A model generated the notes under the pieces. It worked only from the letters and a program-made list of their open reading frames with translations, was not told the DNA's origin and ran no database searches. From contig VXBP01003842.1 in NCBI GenBank assembly GCA_013400115.1, forward strand, positions 62,001-126,000: a stretch of DNA of 64,000 nucleotides. The letters are read 5' to 3'. This DNA is from Rhinopomastus cyanomelas (Eukaryota; Chordata; Aves; Bucerotiformes; Rhinopomastidae). Positions within the stretch are counted from its first letter, which is position 1. Each line of letters starts with the position of its first letter. Both the position numbers and the translations under genes were made by a program. Shown here one piece after another: positions 12,001 to 21,895 of the stretch.

Positions 12001-15000
12001 TTTTCTCTCACAGCACAGGGCTGTCAGTAGCTGAGCATTTGGATGCTCTTCCAAAAGGGCTGAAAGGAAAAGCCCTCCAGGAACTGCAGCAGAGCCCAGT
12101 TCCGTCCAACAACAACAGATCCCGGCAAGCAGCTACCGAGGTCCACGGCAGGGCAAGTGCTCCAACAGCTTCCACCTTCCATGCTGGAGTGTTTTGGCTG
12201 CAGCAAACCAAACAGCCCCATGTTAGTGGGAGAGGGTGCAAGGACTAACCAAGAAACCCAGAGGCTGGGAGTTGAGCTCCTGTCTTTTCCAGTGCTGATC
12301 ACAGCTCCAGCCCAGATTAACATGGAGCTGGCAGGAGCGCTCTGCTCCAAGCGTTAAGAATTCAGGAAGGACTTGGGGGCAGAATTTATCAGAGGGATCT
12401 GAGCAGTGGTTATCTTGGGGAACTTCAGTATTAACAAGCCTCTCTGCCTGTGCTCTGAAGAATCTCATTAACAAGTCTGTCAAACATCTCTGCCTCTGAA
12501 GCATGCAGCAATAAATTGAACTGAGATGCCCTCTGCCAGCTGTCCACCTGGTTCCTCTCCTTCTGGAGATAAATGACACCCAGATTTGCTCCTGAACCAG
12601 TGTATGGCCTGGCATGGCCTTAAGCGTGAGCTGCCTTATGAAGCCAGCCCAGTATCAGACTGGGAGCTGCCTGTGGGGTGCAGGAGAGGTGGCTTCTATG
12701 CTGCTGGCCCTGCTGCCTCTGCTTCATGAGGTGGCACAGTAGGACTGTAACCTCTACTCAACCTTATTTAAACAGATGTCACGTCACACTTCAGCACTGC
12801 CAGCTGATGCTTGGTGCAGTCAGTGTGACTGAGTGGGGCTACACTGCACTTCCTCACTAGAGAAACTGCTAGGGGTTGAGGCTCTACCCCAGAGCACAGA
12901 TGCAGTGAGAACCATCAGGGTAAGAGGGAGGCTGAAGTAAAAACCCAGTTCTCGTGCCAAAAAGAACTCTGATGTTTCTGATGTATCCTGTGTCAAGTGT
13001 AGAGAGTGTCTAGGAAAAGGGTGACTGTGCTGCATTGGGGACCTGTTTGGGCCCTTGACTAGGACTTACACAATCTTCACATGAGCTGCCACTTGACTTC
13101 TGCAGGAAGCAAAGTCTTGCACTGCACAGAAGCTCCCCAGAGTGCTGAGAGGGCTCAATTATCTGCAGATGAACCCACTTAGCAGAAAGCCAGCTCCACC
13201 AGAATGATGACTCTGAACACAGGAGCTCAAGTGGGTGCTGCCAGGCACCCAGAGCTGGATGGCCTGGGGCAGCAGGAGGCAGCAGATGCAGCATGCTGCT
13301 TCTCCCTGGGAGGTGCTGGAGGCCTGCACTGGGTGCTTGGAGCTGCACAATGGGACTGTCAGAAGCAGCACCCTGCCGTGCTGTCAGAGCACACTGTACT
13401 TATTCAAGGAGCAAAGTAATTTCACTGCCTTCCCCTGCCAGGGCAAGAGGAGGTAGAGGGATTAGCTTGAACTCTGACAATTATACAATAACATGGCAGC
13501 TGTATGCAGCTAATAATCCACTGGGAGGATTAGCAAACTCAAAGTTGTCTAGCTCTGCATAATGGGAAGTGAAGAACAGCAGCTTCCCTGTTCTACCTAT
13601 TGCATTTGCATTCCCTTCAGTGGAAGCACAGAACATGATGAGACAAGGTTTTCCAGTCGGTGATGAAATGGGAATCTAATGTGTGACTAATGGGGTATTG
13701 CTAGCGATTCTACAAGCATCCATTCAGCCAGCAATATGGATTTCAGCTTTGCTACGAGTGCCAGGACTATGGATTTAAGCTTTGCTAGGAGAGGGCAACT
13801 TCAGAACCTACTGTGAAAGGGCAGATTGTGATTTCTGTGGGCGAGTCATTGGGGGCTCTCTGGGAGCGATGTCCTCTAGCCTGCACGTCCTGAAGTCTGC
13901 CAGCACACTCCTCTGCTAACGGGTGGAGAATATCACCCAGTTCCTCACAGGTTCCCTGGCACAATTCGTATGCAGCTGGCAAAAGAGCCCAGTATGAAAT
14001 GCAGGACAGTAGGGTGCCAAGGAGTAGACCTAGTGGCTGAAGTGGCTACTTTTCTTACCACCCTCTCTCCCTCCACGCTCTAAGGACACCTTTGAGTGTC
14101 CAGAAGAGAGTTTTCCCCTGGGGCAAGTGTTTGTAATCACAGACTGCAGACCAGAATCAGACACAGAACACAGTTGCAGCGCTTGTATTGTATTGATGAA
14201 TAACTAGAGCAACCAGCTCTGCCAGAGCCTGCAAAACAGAGCTGTGACTCCTCGTCCTCCTCCCTGGCCCCTTGTGGAGTGGCAGAAGCAATGAGTAGCT
14301 GCCTGCCTGTGCTTGGGCTGTCCCAGTGCTCAGCTGACTGCTCCAGGGATGGCTCACGCTGCCTCCTCCCATGTCATAGGGCGCAGACAGCAGCAGAGGA
14401 AGTGTTGTGCTGGGGCTTGTACCGAGCGACTTTTCTCTTCCGCTCCAGCAGAAGAATTCCAGTGGAACGCTGGAGCGCACAAAGGATGAAAGCCTCGGCA
14501 CAACGTGCCCCTGCCAACACTTGGCAGGGCCGCAGGACCTCGCTCGCTCTTGCTGTGCAAGCAGGCACTACTGCTCACAATGAGATGGTAGCAAAACACT
14601 AGTTTCCACCAATAGCTTCTTCCAGTGTTTCCTCCCAGTTGTAACTGGTGCTGCTGAGAGTCCATGGGAAAAATCTCTAGCGCAGACAAGGCCCCTGCAT
14701 GCAAATGAACGCCGCATAAATAGCCCCCATCTTCGCTCAGTTCCTAGGTTGTGTACTCTATGCACTAGAATTCCCTTCAAAGACCTCCCAGTTCATTCTT
14801 TATGCTCTAATTAAGGATCAGTGCCAATTAACTATCTTCAATAGAGGAGCATCTTCCGCTCAGCAGCCAGGAAGTGTCTGAATAAGACCCTGCTGCATAA
14901 TGCACGCATGAAAAGGAAGTCCTCCCCTTTTGGAGAGGGCTTCCAAGATTTAAAACCCCAGTATAGAACACAGGATGCCTACTTGAAAAATATGGGGTGT

Positions 15001-15936
15001 TAAGATGAACTGATGGCAGCCATGAGCGCAGAGGGGGCTCTTACACTCTTCGTGTAGCACTCGAGCAGGCTCCTGCGCTGCTTGGGCTCCGAGAGAGATG
15101 CCAGGGGGCAACAGCAGATGTGAACAGAGAATTCAACACCACCTAGCAACCTGGTTTTACCATACTGCTGGCTTTTCCTGTGAGGGGAGTTAAACAGTCA
15201 AAGATCAGAAGTGCAGTGTCTGATCGGATGCTAAATATTGATTAGGATCAAAAAATCAACCAGTTACATCGGCATCTAAACTGCCCCCCACAGTCCTCAC
15301 CCATTGCCTTTGCTTCTTTTAGATAGATGTTCACCTGATCCATAAATAACCTGGTGATTTAGATCGTTGCTGCTCTGAGCAGCCAAAGGCAGGGGAATGT
15401 CATTCCGGAGCCTGGCTGGAGATGATGAATATATCAGCTCCCCAGCCAGTCACAGGCTAAGTCGAAGAAGTGCTATTCTAAATGAAAATTAGCTGGTTAA
15501 ACAGTATGGGGGGAAGGGGAAACAGGATAATCCCTTCAAAGCTTTAAATTGAAGATTCTCAAACCTGCTCCAGCTGATGTGAGACACGAACAGTCTCAGA
15601 ATTCAGATCCCTGTAAAACTTCAGCCAGGCACAACAGCCACGCTGCCTTTTGGGGAGGAACTGGAGAGCCGTGAAGCAGATGTACGTTACTCATCCTGCC
15701 ACTCACAACTAAATCTGGTGGCTGTCCACAGACTGCTCTGAAGAATAAGGGTTAGAAGAGGGAGAGCACAGGCTCCATGATGAGAAACAGCAACTGTAAA
15801 ACTCTTGGAGGATGAGGGAAAGCAGCAAATTATTCCACGAGCAGTAGAATCCCTGAAGTCTGGTCTGATGGGATTTACATCCATAACATCTGCCAGGCTG
15901 CTGGTATTTCAGTATCTAATAACATAAGACCTGCAC

Positions 15937-15952
15937 CACCACCACCACCACA
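15937..15952 (+). repeat. Short CAC trinucleotide repeat
   Basis: A run of five CAC/ACC units in intron 2 of the NOS1AP-family gene. Confidence 0.6.
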
Positions 15953-16282
15953 GAAGACTGTGCACACCCCACCTTCCACACACAGAACCCTAAACACAGT
16001 GAATGACTCTCTCAGGTTCCAGGAGAATCCTCACACCTGCTCAGCAGTGACAAGGGTTTTACGCTGGAGTTTTGCTAACTGATCCCTTTGCAAAGAGCAG
16101 GGGACGGGTCTCTCCTAACGCGCCTTGGGAACTGCTGGAGAAACTTGTTATGGTCCTGATTGTGCAGAGATTTGAGCTCCAGATAGGAAGGGTGGGGGAA
16201 GGCAGAATGGGGCACTGCAGCCAAGTCACTCCAGTGAACACAACCTTTAATTCCCCGTGGGGTTCAGCTCTTTCGAACTCAC

Positions 16283-16354
16283 CCGGATCCTTCTCATGGC
16301 TGCCACAATCTCCACGCGGCTGTTGGGTCTGGGTACGTCCAAGCTCCCGATGTA
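16283..16354 (-). CDS. NOS1AP-family PTB adaptor, coding exon 2
   Basis: This 72-base exon encodes 24 residues, YIGSLDVPRPNSRVEIV followed by AAMRRIR. That is the start of the PTB domain: first beta strand, then the helix with the basic AAMRRIR segment, nearly identical to NOS1AP from memory. The acceptor is a pyrimidine-rich tract ending ctttcag at 16355-16361. The donor is CGG followed by gtgagt (16277-16282). Both ends are phase 0, joining exon 1 without a frame change. A 190-codon open frame across 16059-16631 on the same strand reads this exon in the wrong frame and is a shadow. The following exon, which in NOS1AP begins YEFKAKN and carries a lysine run, was not found anywhere in 1-16282. 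Confidence 0.9.
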
Positions 16355-16467
16355 CTGAAAGACACAACAGGGAGATGTCTGTGAAGTCCTGCGCAGGTTC
16401 ATGGCTCCTTCCAAACAAACAGCATCTCATTAATTTAATCCCTCCTTGGCTGGAATCTCTTGACCCA

Positions 16468-16941
16468 GGACATGAGAGAAATTGTGCTGCTGCACCTTGA
16501 GTACTGGGTCCAGTTTTGGGTGCCACAGAAGGGCACTGGGGGGCTGGAGTGGGGCCAGAGAAAGGCAACCAGGCTGGGGAGAGTGCTGGAGAACAGGCCC
16601 TGTGGAGAACAGCTGAGGGAATGGAAGTCATTCAGCTTAGAGAAGAGGAGGCTGAGAGGAGACCTTCTTGCTCTCTACAGGAGGATATAGCAAGGCTGGT
16701 GCTGGTCTCTTCTCCCAAATTACTGGTGACAGGATGAGGGGAAATGGCCTTCAGAGGAGGTTTAGATTGGATCTTGGGCACTGGAACAGGCTGCCCAGGG
16801 AGGTGGTGGAGTCCGTGGAGGTGTTTAAAAACAGAGTAGCTAGAGCACTTGAGGCCGTGATCTCGGGGTTAGGGAGGTGCTGGGATGAGGGCTGGACTTG
16901 ATGACCCTGGAGATCCTTTCCAGCCACAATGATTCTTTGAT
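16468..16941 (+). mobile_element. CR1: CR1 fragment
   Basis: Sense copy of about 470 bases from the ORF2 3' end (CACCTTGAGTACTGGGTCC) to the tail (GGACTTGATGACCCTGG). It sits about 115 bases from exon 2 of the NOS1AP-family gene, on its 5' side. Confidence 0.9.
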
Positions 16942-18861
16942 AATACTATCAAAGTCAGGGAGAAGTTAATGGATTTCTAATGCTGGCTGTGAGCCCCTGA
17001 CCTCATTTTGATTCTGGAAGTGCCTTTCCCTGTGCTTTGCAAGGCAGTGTCTGTTGCTGATCAGGTGGGTCTGAAAACAGGCCTGTCCATCCGTCATTGT
17101 TCCTAGCTCCACCTGCCTGTAAACAGCTCATGGCTAAAAGCACGTAAGGGCTGGAAAGTTTCCAGGGTGTACACCACTGACATCCCTGGAAAAGCCTCGT
17201 GATCCTGTCCTACGTTCCCAGTCTAGACCTTACCCTGCTCTACTGTCTCTGCTTGGCTGGACTAGCTCGGCTGCATTCAGAACCCTGCTAAACCCACTTG
17301 AACCTGCCTCCCACGCCGGCTGTTGGGAGCTGCAGTCCTAAGCAAGCTGCCAGGCTCAGCGACTGCCCTTGGCACAGGGTGTCTGCATCTCTATGCAAGC
17401 ATCAGTCCTAGCAAGGCTGCTCACTTGGGCACCGAGACAGGGGCAGACAGCAGGCTCCCAGCACCTCCGCCTCCAGCACCACACCTACAGCTCTTCCGCG
17501 CGTCGGCTGCCTGCTCTCTTGCGTGCGATGGCAGCACGCTGCTGACGCTGCGCCGCCTGTCAGGGGTGACCTGCGGGCGACAGCTTCCTGCTGTTGGCTT
17601 TTCCCCCTCCCGACTGCTCTTCCTTGTGCTGCCTCTACTCTGTCTTTACGCTGGGTTGTAACACTTCTGTGGCAAAGCAGGCTCCTGCTGGCGCAGCACG
17701 GCGCTACCTGGGAGAGCACAGATGCACAGGAGGAGTGTTGCCTGCACTGCTGCCAAGTGGAGGAGGCACAAAGCTGCCAGCTCAGCCTTGGCACTAAGGA
17801 AAAACATGAGTGTCCTGCACAGTCACCTCCGTGTGGAGCTAAAGGCCGTTGATGTGCAGCGCTGTGGCTCACAGCTCTGAGGAAAGACTTGTACATCATG
17901 GGCTTGCTGGTGAGAAAAATGCCATTTGAGTGAGAGAGTGAGTGCTCTGGTGAGACATGCCAGTGTCCTGTCAGCGCCGGCTGGTGCTGGGTGCGGTGCT
18001 GTGGCACGGGGTGCTGGACTCAGTGCTGACAGGTTCCCAGCAGGGTCCCTCAGTGTGAAGCAGCCCACCTCTGCATGGCAGGGCCCTCAGAGGCAGGTGG
18101 GACTTTAGAGCTTTGTCACCTTCTCAAGAGCCTCTAGTACATCGAAGGTGTCTGGTTTTTGAGTGTGTTTTGGTTTCAAGTTGTAAGGTTGTCTTTTTCT
18201 TCTGGGAGTTGTTCCCCTCTGGAGCGGGGAGGAGAAGAGGCAGCTATCAGGGTGATGATTTACATACGATCAGAGACAAGACACTGCCCCAAGAGCAGCC
18301 CCATAACTACCGCCGTTCTGCGTTTATTTCAGCAGTGCTAGCAGGGGGCTTTGTCTTGGAGAAACTGCTCCTTAACGTGGCTTTCAGAGATGAGTCTCCT
18401 GGCTCAGTATTTACTGCTCTTTTGCCTGCACTGAAATAAACACTGCAGGCAATCAGAAAGGTCATCTGGCTTCTCTGATGCTTCAGTAAATGCCTTTGCA
18501 AAATGGCATTTTTTAAGAGCAGTTAAGTTCAGCTACAGCCTTTGGTAAACCACAGCGGAGTCAAACCGCTCAGACCACAAGAGCTCGAGGGCAGCAGGGC
18601 AGGGAGTGACAGAGCCAGGATTTCCCTCTCCCTGGTGACGAGGGCAGATCTGTATCGCTCCAGCTCAGTGGTGTCGCTGGTTTGCAGGCATCTCCCTCCC
18701 CGCTCCATGCGGTGGCTGTCAGTACAGTCACAGGTAATCACGATACATGCAGAGCAGCAGGCTGCCCTTTTGTGTGCGAACAACGCAGCTGCAGTGGCAA
18801 ACAGGCCTGTGCTACCAAAGACAAACGAGCAGGCAGTGGTGAGAGGAGAAACTGGTGACTT

Positions 18862-19037
18862 AAGGCACCGGAACAGGTTGCCCAAGGAGGTTGTGGCTGC
18901 TCCATCTCTGGTAGTGTTCAAGGCCAGGTTGGACTGGGCTCTGGGCAACCTGGTCTGGTGAGAGGTGTCACTGCCCATGGCAGGGGGTTGGGACTGGGTG
19001 AGCTCTGAGGTCCTGTCCAACCCAAATCATTCTGTGA
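18862..19037 (+). mobile_element. CR1: CR1 fragment
   Basis: Sense 3' end (GGAACAGGTTGCCCAAGGAG to CCCAAATCATTCTGTGAC). Confidence 0.9.
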
Positions 19038-20117
19038 CTGCTGAGCCAGAATGCATTCTCTCAAGCTCCTTGCTTTGGCCTGGCTGCTCCATACAGAGCC
19101 CAGGCTGCTCACAACACTCCCCACAAGCAGCCACCAGAACTGACCTCCTGAAGTTTGTCCCTGAAGATTACAGGGCAAGTGAGGCAGTGTGGTATGTGCA
19201 GATTAGAGAGTAACCATGGTCAGCCTGCTTGCCTGGCGTGGGACACCTGGCAGCCCCTGCCAGCCTTGTCATTGTCAGCGTGGCTGCTGACGGATGTGCC
19301 CACAATGAGTGTCCTAATTGGAAGAGACAGACTTCAGAGAAGAACTGAGCCCAGTGTGTTACTAAGGCAATGCAAAAAGCCCACCTCAGCCCCACTCGTC
19401 TCAGCAGCCGGCTCTCCACTCTCTGAGCAGCTCTGGGTGCCTCAAGCTGTCAGTCTGAAGAAGCCCATTTCACTCAGTTAAAGGCACAGTGGCTTCACAT
19501 GTTTTAAAAATCAAAACAAGGATTTTTCCTCTCTGGTTATTCACATTCATCCTATGTCCTGCTTAAATCTTTTACCAGGAAAACCAAAATGCACCCAAAT
19601 GTGTACTTCAAAGCTTTATCTGAACCTATGTGCCCCCTCTTCCAGCTCTGGAGACTCTGCAGCTATGAATTCCACCTGTAATCTATGCTAGGCCATCTGC
19701 AAAGAGGGGAAGGGAACCCCAGAGTTGCTCCAGCAAAGAGCAGTTCCTCTTGCCAGCTGAATTACAAACCCATGCCCTGTGCTGCCTGCGGAATGTCAGT
19801 CCCAATGGAGTCACTTTCTGAGAGCGATGCTGTGCAGCCAGACCGTTCCGTGCGATCAATGCAAGATTTCTGACAACAGCAGCATCTGTGATACCTGATG
19901 ACTCTGTTTACTCAAGACCTGACCAGGTTTTTGGGAACAGGCCAGATGGAACAAGATCATTTTGGGCAAAACAGAACAGTCTGCTGGTTTCCAGAGGGAT
20001 ACAGGGCTGTTTCCTTGCCTGGCGGCACTGGGGTCCTGCCTGATGGGGCACAGGACAGGCACTGCATGGGGCACGGACATACCCCTGGCGCAGCTAAGCA
20101 ACAGAAGCCATCCCACA

Positions 20118-20350
20118 TCAGAATCACAGAATTACTAAGCTTGGAAGAGACCTACAAGATCATCCAATGCAACCATCAACCCAACTCCAGCGTGGCCACT
20201 AAATCATGTTCCCTAGGGCCACGTCCACATGTTTTTGTAACCCTCCAGAGATGGTGACTCCACCACCTGCCTGGACAGCTTGTTCCAACCCCTGACCACT
20301 CTGTCAGGGAAGAGCTTTTTCCTGCTATCTGATCTAAACATCTCAAACGA
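20118..20350 (-). mobile_element. CR1: CR1 fragment
   Basis: Antisense copy (CAGAATCACAGAATTACTAA, ATCATCCAATGCAACC, GGTGACTCCACCACCTGCC). It lies just 3' of exon 1 of the NOS1AP-family gene. Confidence 0.9.
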
Positions 20351-20479
20351 GGTGGGTGCACAAGGTGCCTTCTAGCAATGAAACAGCTGGAAAAACACTG
20401 CGAAAAGAGCAAGAACCTGTTTGATTTCAGTAATGAAACGCGAGCCTTTCCTCGTTTATGGGTGGCTGGGGTTCATTTA

Positions 20480-21170
20480 GGGTTGGAGGAGCACCTTCAA
20501 GGCGGCAGGACCCCCCGAGGGGCAAGGCTGGAGGGGCGCAGCCAGCCCTGAGGTGCCACCTGTCCCTTGTCCCCAGGGAACGAGGCCCGGGGAAGGCTCT
20601 GCCGCAGCCGCCGGCGCCGGCGCGGGTCTGGGGGCCGGGAGCGGGTGGGGGATGGCGCCCGGGGCTCACCTTGGCCTGGAAGTGGATGCCGTGCTGGAAG
20701 GCCTCCTCGTTGTGCAGCGGGACGCGGGAGTCGCAGCCATCGTCCACCAGGTTGTAGCGGTTCTTGCCCGGCATGGCGGCGGGCGGCAGCCTCAGGCCGA
20801 GGCCCCGCCGGGCATCGCCAGCGGCTCCGGGCCCCGGCGCAGCGCCGGGACCGCGCTCGGGGGCTGCCGGTGCCCGAGCCCGGCCGCGTTTTGAATGAGC
20901 GTCCGCGGGTGCGAGCGGGGCCCCGGCCCCGGCCCCGCGCCATTGGCCCGAAGTTGCCTCATGTGATGCGGGGGGCGGTGGAGCCCGCCCGGCCCCGCCT
21001 CGGCCGCGGCCCCGGCCCCGCGGGAGGGCTGCGCCGCCGCTGGGCTGCGGGAAGGGCGGCGCGGGGGCTCTCCGCACCGGCAGCTCTGGGCCTGGCTGCG
21101 GCTCGTTTGACTAGTCCCGGCTCGGTGCGGGCCTGGGCCCGCGGGGAGCAGCGCGGGTTTGCCCTGTGAA
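20480..21170. promoter_or_regulatory. CpG island promoter of the NOS1AP-family gene
   Basis: This very GC- and CpG-rich block surrounds and precedes the ATG at 20774 on the minus strand. Upstream of the ATG are an inverted CCAAT box (ATTGG at 20942-20946), a GC box (ggggcgg near 20971) and TCATGTGA at 20959-20966, which matches the M-box bound by MITF/TFE-type factors. The transcription start probably lies between about 20800 and 21000. The long open frames on both strands here are expected from the base composition. Edges are judged by eye. Confidence 0.75.
20670..20774 (-). CDS. NOS1AP-family PTB adaptor, coding exon 1
   Basis: This is the first coding exon of a gene related to NOS1AP (CAPON), a cytoplasmic adaptor whose N-terminal PTB domain binds partner proteins and whose C-terminus in NOS1AP binds the PDZ domain of neuronal NO synthase. 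The ATG at 20774 opens 35 codons starting MPGKNRYNLVDDG and ending HFQAK. The exon closes with AAG and a good donor (gtgagc), phase 0. As I recall NOS1AP, its N-terminus has the same layout (YNLVDDG, then PLHNE, then AFQHGI) with several substitutions. The frame stays open upstream, but the family's conserved start and the CpG island favour this ATG. The match to the next exon at 16354 is exact in phase. Family membership is strong. Whether this is NOS1AP itself or a separate paralogue cannot be settled from two exons, but neighbouring TTLL11 argues for a paralogue. Confidence 0.9.
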
Positions 21171-21499
21171 TAGGGTTGGCCATAACGCATCGCGCTGAGA
21201 TGGGGTCGATGGAGGAGGGTTTGTCCTCCTGCGGGTCGGGCCTGGGTGGTGCCTTCAACGCGGACCCCACAGGGGCACGGAAGTACCAAACCCTGGCGTC
21301 GGCGTGCAGTGGAGGTGTCCGAGGACACCCTGCAGTGGGTGATGCTCCCTGGCTACAAGGTGTGATGGAGTCCCGCTGTGGGGGACCTGCTTGCTGCTCT
21401 GGACGGTGTAAGTGATGCCTGTCATCATGCCAGCAGCATCTATTTGGGGATCCTAAAAAGGTGCTTTATGCTGTGATGTAGGAGCTCACAGCAGCTCCT

Positions 21500-21895
21500 C
21501 ACAGAGTGACAGAACATTAGGGATTGGAAGAGACCTCCAAAGATCATCCAGTCCATTCCCCCTGCCACAGCAGGGTCCCCTAGATCCAGTCACACAGGAA
21601 CCTGACCAGGTGGGTTTTGAACATCTCCAGAGACTCCACAACCCCCCTTCCAGTGCTCTGTCACCCTCACCGTGAAGAAGTTTTCTCATGCTGATGTGGA
21701 ACCTCCTCTGCTCCAGCTCACACCCGTTGCCCCTTGTCCTATCATTAGACACCCACCTGACACATAGTTATGTCCATCCTGACACCCACCCTTCACATAT
21801 TTATCAACATTAATGAGGTCACCCCTCAGTCTTCTCCAAGCTAAAAAGACCCAGCTCCCTCAGCCTTTCCTCATAAGGGAGATGTTCCTGTCCGT
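21500..21895 (-). mobile_element. CR1: CR1 fragment
   Basis: Antisense copy of the window's most common subfamily (ACATTAGGGATTGGAAGAG, then CAGCTCACACCCGTTGCCCC and CCTCAGCCTTTCCTCA). Confidence 0.92.

Larger units (their letters stand above)
1..16282 (-). other. Intron 2 of the NOS1AP-family gene (partial)
   Basis: This stretch is interpreted as part of a long second intron. I looked on the minus strand for later PTB-domain exons (the lysine-rich YEFKAKNIKKKK block, KMLVMQD, RIFYVSHD, FSYIARDG) and saw none. Most of it is unique-looking, moderately GC-rich DNA with few CR1 copies: 292-525, 659-899, 1562-1675 and 8808-9005. There is one minisatellite at 2008-2107. Long quiet stretches are 2110-8800 and 9010-16280. 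The part around 9340-9660 is AT-rich and has the look of conserved noncoding sequence, which I cannot test here. The many short open frames are not conserved in any way I recognise. A separate small gene cannot be excluded. Confidence 0.6.
16355..20669 (-). other. Intron 1 of the NOS1AP-family gene
   Basis: This 4.3 kb intron has GT-AG borders on the minus strand. It carries CR1 pieces at 16468-16941, 18862-19037 and 20118-20350. The rest is unique-looking, with no exon or RNA gene that I can support. Confidence 0.75.

Noticed and set aside
1..16282. Later exons of the NOS1AP-family gene
   Set aside because: I searched by eye for the lysine-rich PTB block and downstream motifs on the minus strand and found none, so none is annotated.
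16059..16631. 190-codon minus-strand frame over exon 2 of the NOS1AP-family gene
   Set aside because: It reads the conserved exon out of frame, so it is a shadow.
20427..21169. Several 100-216 codon frames around the other CpG island
   Set aside because: Only the short segment 20670-20774 matches a known family and has a splice donor; the rest is GC-driven openness.
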